DNA from: CAVWNR01 sp963756525
GTDB lineage: Bacteria > Actinomycetota > Actinomycetes > Mycobacteriales > Jatrophihabitantaceae
Assembly: GCA_963756525.1 (NCBI GenBank)
Contig: CAVWNR010000005.1
Span: forward strand, 1 to 64,000
Reading direction: 5' to 3'
Length of the DNA stretch: 64,000 bases
How positions within the stretch are numbered: position 1 is the stretch's first letter; each line of letters starts with the position of its first letter. Positions 10,176 to 17,769 of this stretch are shown here, in pieces. The notes under the pieces are model-generated. The model ran no database searches, was not told where the DNA came from, and saw only the letters and a program-made list of their open reading frames with translations. The position numbers and the translations under genes are program-made.

Positions 10176-10193
10176 GCCGACCGGTATACACCA

Positions 10194-10844
10194 CTAGATC
10201 TCGAACACGTGCCGGCCCACGACGTTGCGCACGGCCGTTGCGTGCAGGCGCTGCTCCCGCTGCGGGCTGCCATAAGGGTGCACGTGCCCGTGCAGCAGCA
10301 GCCGGGGCTCCATCCGGCGGACCAGCCCGTGCAGCGCGGCGAACCCGCGGTGCGGCGCGTCCTCGCCGTCACCGACGCCCAGCGGCGGAGCGTGCGTGAG
10401 CAGCACGTCCACCGGCCTGCCGTCGCGCCGCCGCCGCCAGCTCGCCCGGGTGGCGAGCAGGCGTGCCCGCCGGGCCTGCTGGCGATCGGTGTACTGGTTC
10501 GGCCCGTCGCCGTAGCGCAGGCAGCCGCCCAGGCCGGCCAGCCGCAACCCGGCGAGGTCCACCACCCGACCGTCGGCGTTGACGGCGCCGTCAGGCCAGG
10601 GCGGGTGCGCCGGCAGCCCGGCCCGCAGCGTGAGCCCGGCCCGCGACGTGCGATAGCCGGCGAGGTCCGGGTCGTGGTTGCCCGGCACGAACACCAGCGG
10701 CACGTCCAGGGCGCCCATCAGGTAGCCGAGGTAGTCGAACGGCAGGTCGCCGCAGGCCACGATCAGCTCCACCCCACGGACCGCCCCGAGGTCCGCCCGC
10801 AGTCCCTCGTCCACCTCGTCGGATACAGCGAGCACCCGGACCAT
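10194..10844 (-). CDS. Calcineurin-like metallophosphoesterase
   Basis: 216 residues with metal-binding motifs of the calcineurin-like phosphoesterase fold: GDLPFDYLGYL, GNHDPDLAGY, LLTHAPPLG and LHGHVHPYG. The first metal motif is atypical: VLAVSDEVDEG carries Asp but not the usual D-x-H His. That variant limits prediction of activity and substrate. ATG at 10844. It lies 18 bases upstream of the ParB-fold gene and 20 bases downstream of the small membrane protein gene, so the three are probably co-transcribed. Confidence 0.75.
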   Translation of the reverse strand: MVRVLAVSDEVDEGLRADLGAVRGVELIVACGDLPFDYLGYLMGALDVPLVFVPGNHDPDLAGYRTSRAGLTLRAGLPAHPPWPDGAVNADGRVVDLAGLRLAGLGGCLRYGDGPNQYTDRQQARRARLLATRASWRRRRDGRPVDVLLTHAPPLGVGDGEDAPHRGFAALHGLVRRMEPRLLLHGHVHPYGSPQREQRLHATAVRNVVGRHVFEI

Positions 10845-10864
10845 GTCCCGATTCTGCGGGTGGC

Positions 10865-11251
10865 TCAGCTCGCGCGCACGTCGAGCCCACGCGCGCGAAG
10901 CGCCGCCTCCACCCGGTAGATCTCCGCGCGAGGCACCTGCTGGCCGTAGACGTCGGGCGGGCTGACGTCCAATTCGACGCAGGCGGTGCGCAGCGCATCC
11001 AGGTAGGCGCCGCGGATGGCACGCACCCGAACCCCCTTGCCCGGGCTGGCCACGGTGTCCTCGGTCGTATCGAGCTGCGCCTTGAGCCGGCGCAGGTCGG
11101 CGCCGAGCTGCTCGATGGGCGGGGCAGTCGGGCGCGCCCGTCCACGCCGCCAGTCGACCAGCCGGCGGTAGCCGCGCCCGACGACGACGACGGCATAGCC
11201 CAGCGCCGTCGGCGCGAGGATCACGCCGACCAGCGCGGCGACGTTGCCCAC
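10865..11251 (-). CDS. Small membrane-anchored protein, unknown
   Basis: 128 residues from GTG at 11251. One N-terminal membrane segment (VAALVGVILAPTALGYAVVVV) is followed by a basic stretch and a short coiled-coil-like region (IEQLGADLRRLKAQLDTTED). A conserved-looking C-terminal helical part follows (AYLDALRTACVELDVSPP). No catalytic motif is seen. First gene of the minus-strand trio with the metallophosphoesterase and the ParB-fold protein. It is divergent from the second importer, with a 167-base intergenic region. Confidence 0.55.
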   Translation of the reverse strand: MGNVAALVGVILAPTALGYAVVVVGRGYRRLVDWRRGRARPTAPPIEQLGADLRRLKAQLDTTEDTVASPGKGVRVRAIRGAYLDALRTACVELDVSPPDVYGQQVPRAEIYRVEAALRARGLDVRAS

Positions 11252-11418
11252 CCCGGAAGTGTCGAACAGCCGCTCGGCAAGCTCAATCCCGGGGCCGGGG
11301 AGAACCTAGGTAACAGTTAGGTATCGCGTCCGCGCGTACTCCCGACAACACCTGCTCGGCCGTGCCATGGTTCGTCGGCAAATGTAAGCGGTGCCAGTGC
11401 GGTGAGAAGGGAACCCCC

Positions 11419-12699
11419 ATGCGATTCAGGACCATCGGCGCAGCCGCGACGCTCGCCGCGGCAGCGCTCGTCGTGGCCAGCTGCTCGAGCGGCAAGAGCA
11501 ACAGCAGCAGCAACAGCAACAGCAGTTCGAGCGGTGACAACGCTCGCGGTCCGATCACCGTCGTGCAGGGCAAGGACACTAGCGGCATCCTTCCCGGCCT
11601 CGCGGCGCTGTGGAACAAGGACCACCCGAACGAAAAGGTCACCATGAAGCAGCAGACCGACCAGGCCGACCAGCAGCACGACGACCTGGTGCAGCACTTC
11701 CAGGCCAAGGACCCCGGCTATGACGTCGTGTCGGTCGACGTCGTGTGGACCGCCGAGTTCGCCGCCAAGAACTGGCTGGTGCCGCTGAAGGGCAACTACG
11801 CGTTCGACACCAGCGGGCTGCTCGCCGGGCCGGTCAAGGCGGCGACCTACAACGGGACGCTCTATGCCGCGCCCGAGACCTCCGACGGCGGTCTGCTCTA
11901 CTACCGCAAGGATCTCGTGCCGACGCCGCCGACCACCTGGGCGCAGCTGATCAGCGACTGCTCGAAGAAGACAACGGGCATGGGCTGCTATGCGGGTCAG
12001 TTCTCCAAGTACGAGGGGCTGACCGTGAACGCGGCCGAGGCCATCAATTCCGCCGGCGGCCAGATCGTCAAGTCCGACGGCAAGACCCCGGATGTCGACA
12101 CCGCGGCGGCGGCGACCGGCCTGAACTTCCTGGTCAACGGCTTCAAGCAGGGTTACATCCCCAAGGAGGCGATCACCTACACGGAGGAGCCGAGCCGGGA
12201 GGCGTTCCAGAGCGGCAAGCTGCTGTTCCTCCGGAACTGGGCCTACGTCTACAACCACCTGGTGAACGACGCGGACTCGAAGGTCAAGGGGAAGTTCGGC
12301 ATCGCCCCGCTGCCCGGGCTGAATGGTCTCGGCGTGTCCAGCCTCGGCGGCCACAACTTCGGGATCAGCGTCTACTCCAAGCACAAGGCCACGGCGTTCG
12401 ACTTCCTGAAGTTCATCGTGAGCGGTCCGGCGCAGAGCGAGCTGCTCAACGTCGGCTCGCTGGCCCCGGTGCTCAAGTCGTCCTACAGCGACCCGGCGCT
12501 CGTCGCCAAGTTCGCCTACCTGCCGACGCTGGAGAAGAGCATCGACACCGCAATCCCACGTCCGGTCTCGCCGTTCTACCCGGCGATCACCCAGACCATT
12601 GAGACCAACGTGTACGAAGCCCTGCAGGGAACGCAGTCCACGCAGGCCGCATTGAAGAACATCCAAACCGGCATCACGCAGGCGGCCGGAGGGAAGTAA
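11419..12699 (+). CDS. Second sugar ABC transporter substrate-binding lipoprotein
   Basis: 426 residues. ATG at 11419 follows GAGAAGGGA at 11404-11412. Signal peptide with lipobox VASC (Cys22), then a low-complexity Ser/Asn linker (about residues 27-39). The mature part resembles LpqY/maltose-type binding proteins: VVWTAEFAAKNWLVPL and PETSDGGLLYYRKDLVPTPP. It is a paralogue of the product at 5004, including the [DV]xxW-x-AEFA motif. A hairpin separates it from its permease genes. Substrate is inferred only. Confidence 0.87.
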   Translation: MRFRTIGAAATLAAAALVVASCSSGKSNSSSNSNSSSSGDNARGPITVVQGKDTSGILPGLAALWNKDHPNEKVTMKQQTDQADQQHDDLVQHFQAKDPGYDVVSVDVVWTAEFAAKNWLVPLKGNYAFDTSGLLAGPVKAATYNGTLYAAPETSDGGLLYYRKDLVPTPPTTWAQLISDCSKKTTGMGCYAGQFSKYEGLTVNAAEAINSAGGQIVKSDGKTPDVDTAAAATGLNFLVNGFKQGYIPKEAITYTEEPSREAFQSGKLLFLRNWAYVYNHLVNDADSKVKGKFGIAPLPGLNGLGVSSLGGHNFGISVYSKHKATAFDFLKFIVSGPAQSELLNVGSLAPVLKSSYSDPALVAKFAYLPTLEKSIDTAIPRPVSPFYPAITQTIETNVYEALQGTQSTQAALKNIQTGITQAAGGK

Positions 12700-12705
12700 T
12701 CGTCC

Positions 12706-12744
12706 CGTCGGGGTGGGCGCGCTGATCGGCGGCCCACCCCGACG
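12706..12744 (+). terminator. Hairpin between binding-protein gene and permease genes
   Basis: Perfect 13-bp stem: CGTCGGGGTGGGC at 12706-12718 and its complement at 12732-12744, with a 13-base loop, followed by CTTCGTTTGTG. It lies 6 bases after the binding-protein stop and 45 bases before the permease start. Such a stem can act as a partial terminator or protect the upstream mRNA, giving more binding protein than permease. The role is inferred. Confidence 0.65.
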
Positions 12745-12788
12745 CTTCGTTTGTGCACCCCGACGGCGAGGTTGCGATCGGTCTCTGA

Positions 12789-13796
12789 ATGGAGGCAGTG
12801 ATGAGCGCAGTTGCCGATGAGGTCGCCGAGCGACCCGCGCCCCCATCGGGTCGTCGCAAGCGACGAGCGCGAGCAACCCGCGGTGATGCCCGGTTGGCAG
12901 TCCGGCTGGTGTTGCCGGCCATGGTGCTGTTGGGCGTGGTGATCGGCTACCCGGTCATCTACGCGATCGTGCAGTCGTTCAAGCTCGACAAGAACGACGC
13001 CGGGCTGAACGCGCAGGGCTACTTCGAAACCGGCGGAAAGTTCGTCGGCTTCAAGTACTACCGGTACTGGCTGGCGTGCGGCAACCAGTGCGCTAACGGC
13101 ACCCAGGGCCACGACTTCTGGCCGGCGATGACCACCACGGTCTTCTTCACGGTCACCACCGTCATACTTGAGGTGGTGCTCGGCGTGATCATGGCGCTGA
13201 TCATGCACCGGGCGTTCAAGGGGCGCGCGCTCGTGCGTGCGGCGATCCTCGTGCCGTGGGCGATCCCGACCGCAGTGACCGCACGCATGTGGCAGTACAT
13301 GTTCCAGCCGAGCGGGGTGGTGAACGCTGTGCTCGGCACGCACGTCATCTGGACCGGCAGCACCTGGCCAGCACGGTTCGCAGTGATCATAGCCGACGTG
13401 TGGAAGACGACACCGTTCATCGCCTTGTTGCTGCTCGCCGGGCTGCAGGTGATCCCGGACGAGCTTTACGAGTCGGCCAAGGTCGACGGCGCGTCGGCCT
13501 GGCAACGCTTCTGGCGGATCACCCTGCCGCTGGCGAAACCGGCCCTGCTCGTGGCGGTGCTCTTCCGTGTGCTCGACGTGCTGCGGATCTTCGACCTGCC
13601 CTACATTCTCACGGGCGGCGCCAACAACACCACGACCTTGTCGATCCTCGCCGTGAACGAGCTCCGCTCGAGCCAGAATGCGGCGGCGGCTCTTTCGACG
13701 ATCACGTTCATCTTCATCTTCATCGTGGCGTTCATCCTCGTGCGGGTGTTCAGCGTGAACGTCGTCCGCACCCAGGCAAGGACGGTGAAGGCATGA
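12789..13796 (+). CDS. Sugar ABC transporter permease (MalF/SugA type), second importer
   Basis: 335 residues from ATG at 12789; a second ATG at 12801 is also possible. A basic N-terminus is followed by about six membrane segments (VRLVLPAMVLLGVVIGYPVI first). An insert near residues 85-110 contains two Cys (ACGNQCANGTQG), not present in the paralogue at 6344. The EAA loop is ELYESAKVDGASAWQRFWRI. The stop overlaps the next start (ATGA). Confidence 0.9.
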   Translation: MEAVMSAVADEVAERPAPPSGRRKRRARATRGDARLAVRLVLPAMVLLGVVIGYPVIYAIVQSFKLDKNDAGLNAQGYFETGGKFVGFKYYRYWLACGNQCANGTQGHDFWPAMTTTVFFTVTTVILEVVLGVIMALIMHRAFKGRALVRAAILVPWAIPTAVTARMWQYMFQPSGVVNAVLGTHVIWTGSTWPARFAVIIADVWKTTPFIALLLLAGLQVIPDELYESAKVDGASAWQRFWRITLPLAKPALLVAVLFRVLDVLRIFDLPYILTGGANNTTTLSILAVNELRSSQNAAAALSTITFIFIFIVAFILVRVFSVNVVRTQARTVKA

Positions 13797-14689
13797 CCGC
13801 CGCGACCGCTGCAGCACGCTCCGCAGGTTCCGCCACGACGGTTGCCGTCCGCCGGCGCAGCTTCGACCGCAATGCGGTGTGGCGCTGGATCGGAATCCTG
13901 CTGATCGTGTTCTGGTGCCTCGCGCCGTTCTACTGGATGGTGGTCGCGTCGCTGCGCAAGGTGGACTTCACCTTCGACTCGACGCCGTGGCCGACGCACG
14001 TCACGTTCGACAACTACAAAGCCGTGTTCAACGGCCAGAACCACTTCGGGCGCGCGCTGCTCAACAGCGTGATCATCGGCGCCGCGGTCACCGTGCTCGC
14101 GATGATCATCGGGGTGTTCGCGGCGTACGCGCTGGCCCGGCTACACTTCCGCGGCAAGTTCGCGGTGCTCGGCGTGATTCTTGCCGCCGCAATGTTCCCC
14201 GGCGTTGCCCTGGCTACCCCGCTGTTCCAGTTCTTCACCAAGATCGGCTGGCTGGGCACCTACCAGGCGCTGATCATCCCGGATCTCTCCTTCGCTCTGC
14301 CACTGTGCATCTACGTGCTCACCAGCTTCTTCTCGGAGATGCCGTGGGAGCTCGAGGAGGCGGCGAAGGTCGACGGCGCGACGCCCGGCCAGGCGTTCCG
14401 GCATGTGATCTTCCCGCTCGCCGCTCCGGGTCTGTTCACCGCCGCAATCCTCACCTTCCTCTCGGTGTGGAACGAATACCTGCTGGCTAGTCAGCTGTCG
14501 AACGGGAATACGAACGTCGCCCCGGTCACGTATGCCATCGCGAGCTTCACCGGGTCGGACCCGAAGGTGGTGCCGTACACCTCGATCATGGCGGCCGGCG
14601 TGGTCGTCACGATCCCGCTGGTGATCGTGGTGCTGCTCTTCCAGCGGCGAATCGTCGCCGGGCTGACCGCGGGCGGTGTGAAGGGCTGA
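13793..14689 (+). CDS. Sugar ABC transporter permease (MalG/SugB type), second importer
   Basis: 298 residues, ATG at 13793 overlapping the previous stop. Six predicted membrane segments. The EAA loop is ELEEAAKVDGATPGQAF and the C-terminus is FQRRIVAGLTAGGVKG, near identical to the product at 7288. No ATPase gene follows; the next gene is rpmE. A short stem (GGCGGG/CCCGCC, 14742-14756) downstream may help terminate the transcript, but has no T tract. Confidence 0.9.
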   Translation: MTAATAAARSAGSATTVAVRRRSFDRNAVWRWIGILLIVFWCLAPFYWMVVASLRKVDFTFDSTPWPTHVTFDNYKAVFNGQNHFGRALLNSVIIGAAVTVLAMIIGVFAAYALARLHFRGKFAVLGVILAAAMFPGVALATPLFQFFTKIGWLGTYQALIIPDLSFALPLCIYVLTSFFSEMPWELEEAAKVDGATPGQAFRHVIFPLAAPGLFTAAILTFLSVWNEYLLASQLSNGNTNVAPVTYAIASFTGSDPKVVPYTSIMAAGVVVTIPLVIVVLLFQRRIVAGLTAGGVKG

Positions 14690-14843
14690 GCGCCGGGAAT
14701 ACGTGCCGGCGGCTCCGGCGTTGTGGCTGCTGCGTTTGGTCGGCGGGCGTCCCGCCTGGCAGACTGGATGCGCACCCACCCGGCTCCGGTTCACACCGTG
14801 CTCCCGCACGGTGACCCGGCGCCACGTCGAAGGGACCCAGCAC

Positions 14844-15062
14844 GTGAAGAGCGGCATCCACCCCGACTACGCCGTGACGCAGGTGACCTGCTCCTGCGGC
14901 AACACGTTCACCACGCGCAGCACCGCCAAGTCCGGCCAACTGCACGTCGACGTCTGCTCGGCCTGCCACCCGTTCTACACCGGCAAGCAGAAGATCATGG
15001 ACGTCGGCGGCCGCGTCGACCGGTTCGAGAAGCGCTACGGCAAGCGCGTCCGTAACTCCTAG
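14844..15062 (+). CDS. rpmE: 50S ribosomal protein L31, zinc-binding form
   Basis: 72 residues. I choose the GTG at 14844 (MKSGIHPDYAVTQ), with GAAGGGA at 14829-14835 as ribosome-binding site. Four cysteines, C16, C18, C38 and C41, form the zinc site of the C+ type L31. In related genomes rpmE follows rho directly; here about 10 kb of transport genes separate them. A strong terminator hairpin follows the stop. Confidence 0.96.
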   Translation: MKSGIHPDYAVTQVTCSCGNTFTTRSTAKSGQLHVDVCSACHPFYTGKQKIMDVGGRVDRFEKRYGKRVRNS

Positions 15063-15070
15063 CTGTCCTG

Positions 15071-15115
15071 ACGGCGCCCGCCGTCTCGTGCCCCGGCGCG
15101 AGCGGCGGGCGCCGT
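15071..15115 (+). terminator. Rho-independent-type terminator after rpmE
   Basis: Perfect 13-bp stem ACGGCGCCCGCCG (15071-15083) with CGGCGGGCGCCGT (15103-15115), followed by TCTTGTG. The 19-base loop itself begins CTCG and ends CGAG, which can extend pairing. It ends the rpmE transcript 33 bases before prfA. The following T run is short, as usual in high-GC genomes. Confidence 0.8.
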
Positions 15116-15148
15116 TCTTGTGCCTGACCCGATCGAGGAGGTGACGCG

Positions 15149-16204
15149 ATGTCAAATCTGTCGGAGCTGCTGGACGAATACGGTCAGGTCGAGCAGGCGC
15201 TGGCCGACCCTGCCGTGCACTCCGACCAGGCCCGCGCGCGTTCGCTCGGGCGGCGGTTCGCGCAGCTGTCGCCGATCGCCGCGACGTCGGCGGACCTGGA
15301 CGCCGCGCGCGGGGATCTCGCCACTGCCCGCGAGCTGGCCGCCGAGGACCCGTCGTTCATCGCCGAAGCCGACCAGCTCGCCGCCCGGGTCGACGAGCTG
15401 GAGGCTCGGTTGCGCGAGTTGCTGCTGCCCAAGGACCCCGACGACGGCAAGGACGTGATCCTCGACGTCAAGGCGGGGGAGGGCGGCGAGGAGTCGGCGC
15501 TGTTCGCCGGCGACCTGCTGCGGATGTACCTGCGCTATGCCGAGCGCCAGGGCTGGGCCGCCGAGCTGCTCGACGAAGAGCCGACCGACCTCGGCGGGGT
15601 GAGGTCGGCCACGGTCGCGGTACGCGCGCGCCGCCCGGACAATCCGGTCTGGACGAAGCTCAAGTACGAGGGTGGCGTGCACCGGGTGCAGCGCGTGCCC
15701 GTCACCGAGTCGCAGGGCCGGATCCACACGTCCGCGGCGGGCGTGCTGGTCATGCCGGAGGCCGACGACGTCGACATCGAGATCGACCCGAACGACCTGC
15801 GCATCGACGTGTTCCGTTCGTCCGGTCCGGGCGGTCAGAGCGTGAACACCACCGACTCGGCCGTGCGGATCACGCACATCCCGACCGGGACTGTCGTGTC
15901 GATGCAGAACGAGAAGAGCCAGCTGCAGAACCGCGAGGCTGGCATGCGCGTGCTGCGCGCGCGGCTGCTGGCCGCTGCGCAGGAGCAGGCCGACGCGGCC
16001 GCGGCCGACGCCAGGCGCTCCCAGGTTCGCACCGTCGACCGCTCCGAGCGGGTGCGCACCTACAACTTCCCGGAGAACCGGATCAGCGACCACCGGGTCG
16101 GCTTCAAGGCGTACAACCTGGACCAGGTCCTCGACGGCGCCCTCGACGACGTCATCGACGCGCTCGCCCGCGCCGACACCGAGGCGTTGCTCGCCGGCGG
16201 ATGA
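15149..16204 (+). CDS. prfA: Peptide chain release factor 1
   Basis: 351 residues, ATG at 15149 with GAGGAGGTG upstream. It recognises UAA/UAG codons through the PVT tripeptide in RVPVTESQGRIHTSA, the RF1-type signature, and triggers peptide release through the GGQ loop in SSGPGGQSVNTTDSAVR. The Gln of GGQ is methylated by PrmC, encoded next with a 4-base overlap. Length and domain order are normal. Confidence 0.97.
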   Translation: MSNLSELLDEYGQVEQALADPAVHSDQARARSLGRRFAQLSPIAATSADLDAARGDLATARELAAEDPSFIAEADQLAARVDELEARLRELLLPKDPDDGKDVILDVKAGEGGEESALFAGDLLRMYLRYAERQGWAAELLDEEPTDLGGVRSATVAVRARRPDNPVWTKLKYEGGVHRVQRVPVTESQGRIHTSAAGVLVMPEADDVDIEIDPNDLRIDVFRSSGPGGQSVNTTDSAVRITHIPTGTVVSMQNEKSQLQNREAGMRVLRARLLAAAQEQADAAAADARRSQVRTVDRSERVRTYNFPENRISDHRVGFKAYNLDQVLDGALDDVIDALARADTEALLAGG

Positions 16205-17031
16205 AGCCGCAGGCGCTGCTGCGGGATGTGACGGCGCGGCTCGCCGCCGCCGGGATCGAGTCCGCGCGAACGGACGCCGTCTGGCTGATCTGCCATGCCT
16301 GCGGGCTGCAGCCGGCGCAGCTGTATGCCGCCGACGACCTGCCTTGCGATCTCGTCCGGCCGCTGGTCGAGCGGCGTATTGGGCGTGAGCCGCTGCAGCA
16401 CATCCTCGGCACGGCTGCCTTCCGGCACGTCGTCGTCCAGGTCGGCCCGGGCGTCTTCGTGCCGCGTCCGGAGACCGAGCTGCTCGTCGACGCTGTGCTG
16501 CCGTGCCTGCGGGCGCTCGCCGCGCCGATCGCGGTCGATTTGTGCGCGGGCTCGGGTGCGCTCGCGCTGGCGATGGCCGACGAGGTTCCGGCTGTGAAGG
16601 TGCACGCCGTCGAGCGTGACCCTCGTGCCCTGGTGTGGCTGCGGCGCAATGCCGCCGGGACAGCGGTCGGCGTCCAGCCGGGCGACGTCAGCGACCCGGC
16701 GCTGCTGATCGACCTGCGCGGGCGCGTCGACGTCGTCGTCAGCAACCCGCCGTACGTGCCCTCTGGAACCGTGCTCGCACCTGAGGTCCGGCATGATCCG
16801 GCGAGCGCCGTCTTCGCCGGTCCGGACGGGTTGGCGGTGCTGCCTGCGGTGATCGCGCGCGCGGGCGAGCTGCTGCGGCCCGGGGGACTGCTCGCCGTCG
16901 AGCACGACGACACCCACGCCGCGATCGTGCCGGCGCTGCTTCGTGCCGACGGGCGGTGGGCCGACGTCGTCGACCACGAAGATCTCACCGGCCGCCCGCG
17001 TTACGCGACCGCGCGCCGTGCCAGCGGCTAG
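16201..17031 (+). CDS. prmC: Peptide chain release factor N5-glutamine methyltransferase
   Basis: 276 residues. SAM-dependent methyltransferase that modifies the GGQ glutamine of release factors. The N-terminal helical recognition domain is followed by the Rossmann fold with the SAM loop VDLCAGSGALALAMA (about 112-126) and catalytic NPPY at residues 182-185. ATG overlaps the prfA stop (ATGA), coupling enzyme to substrate. Confidence 0.95.
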   Translation: MKPQALLRDVTARLAAAGIESARTDAVWLICHACGLQPAQLYAADDLPCDLVRPLVERRIGREPLQHILGTAAFRHVVVQVGPGVFVPRPETELLVDAVLPCLRALAAPIAVDLCAGSGALALAMADEVPAVKVHAVERDPRALVWLRRNAAGTAVGVQPGDVSDPALLIDLRGRVDVVVSNPPYVPSGTVLAPEVRHDPASAVFAGPDGLAVLPAVIARAGELLRPGGLLAVEHDDTHAAIVPALLRADGRWADVVDHEDLTGRPRYATARRASG

Positions 17032-17094
17032 CGCTGCCGGTGAGTTTGTCCACAGGCCGTTCGCAGGCGGCCGCAGGCACCGGTTGCGGTCGCC

Positions 17095-17100
17095 TATGCT
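17095..17100 (+). promoter_or_regulatory. Candidate -10 element for a leaderless transcript
   Basis: TATGCT lies 6 bases before the GTG at 17107 and no Shine-Dalgarno sequence is visible. The spacing fits a transcript starting at the GTG, which is common in actinobacteria. No clear -35 box. Confidence 0.45.
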
Positions 17101-17106
17101 CGCTCG

Positions 17107-17769
17107 GTGCTCAGACGACTCTTGGCGGTGCTGGCGGTCCCGGCCCTCGTGGTTGCGGCTTGTTCCAGCGGTGACCCGAAGGCCGCCGCACCCAGCTCCA
17201 ACGCGACCTCGACGGTACCGTCGAACACGCCGTCCTCGCCCGCGCCGACGTCGACCCATGCCACCGCGCCCGCGGTGCCGACCGTGCCCGCCGACGTCCC
17301 GCGCACCGGCCCGAACACCCACCCCGGCGAGAAGCCGCCGGTCATGCCGGTGCTCGCCACCAAGCACACCCCCGACGGCGCCACCGCCTTCGCCAAGTTC
17401 TTCATCCAGACCATCGACTGGGGCTTCGCCACGACCAGCGGCGCTTACATGCGCCACTATTTCCAGCCCAGTTGCGTGGAGTGCGCCAGCCACGCCGATG
17501 GCATCGACAACACCCGGAAGGCTGGCGGGCACTATCTCGGTGGGCGGTTCACCATCACGGATGCTTCGGCCGGGGCCGGTGGCATCGGCGGCCCACACGG
17601 TGCGCAGCTATCCGTTGTTGTCACGTTCGACATCACATCAATTGAGGCCGTGGACAGCCAGGGTCACTACAAGAACGCAGATATCGCCTACAGGGGCGAG
17701 AAGAGGCAGATTTGGCTGGCTCAGAAGAACGGCGGCTGGACCGTCGTGGACATGGCGCCGGCGAAATGA
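17107..17769 (+). CDS. Secreted lipoprotein, DUF6318-like
   Basis: 220 residues. Signal peptide and lipobox VAAC (Cys19), then a Pro/Thr/Ser-rich linker (about 25-80). The globular part starts PDGATAFAKFFIQTIDWGF and includes YFQPSCVECASHADGID with two Cys. The pattern (TPxGAxAFxxxxxxxxnxaf, later WLAQKNGGWTVVDM) fits the DUF6318 lipoproteins of actinobacteria, whose function is unknown. Its stop overlaps the start of the next secreted protein, so the two are translationally coupled. Confidence 0.7.
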   Translation: MLRRLLAVLAVPALVVAACSSGDPKAAAPSSNATSTVPSNTPSSPAPTSTHATAPAVPTVPADVPRTGPNTHPGEKPPVMPVLATKHTPDGATAFAKFFIQTIDWGFATTSGAYMRHYFQPSCVECASHADGIDNTRKAGGHYLGGRFTITDASAGAGGIGGPHGAQLSVVVTFDITSIEAVDSQGHYKNADIAYRGEKRQIWLAQKNGGWTVVDMAPAK

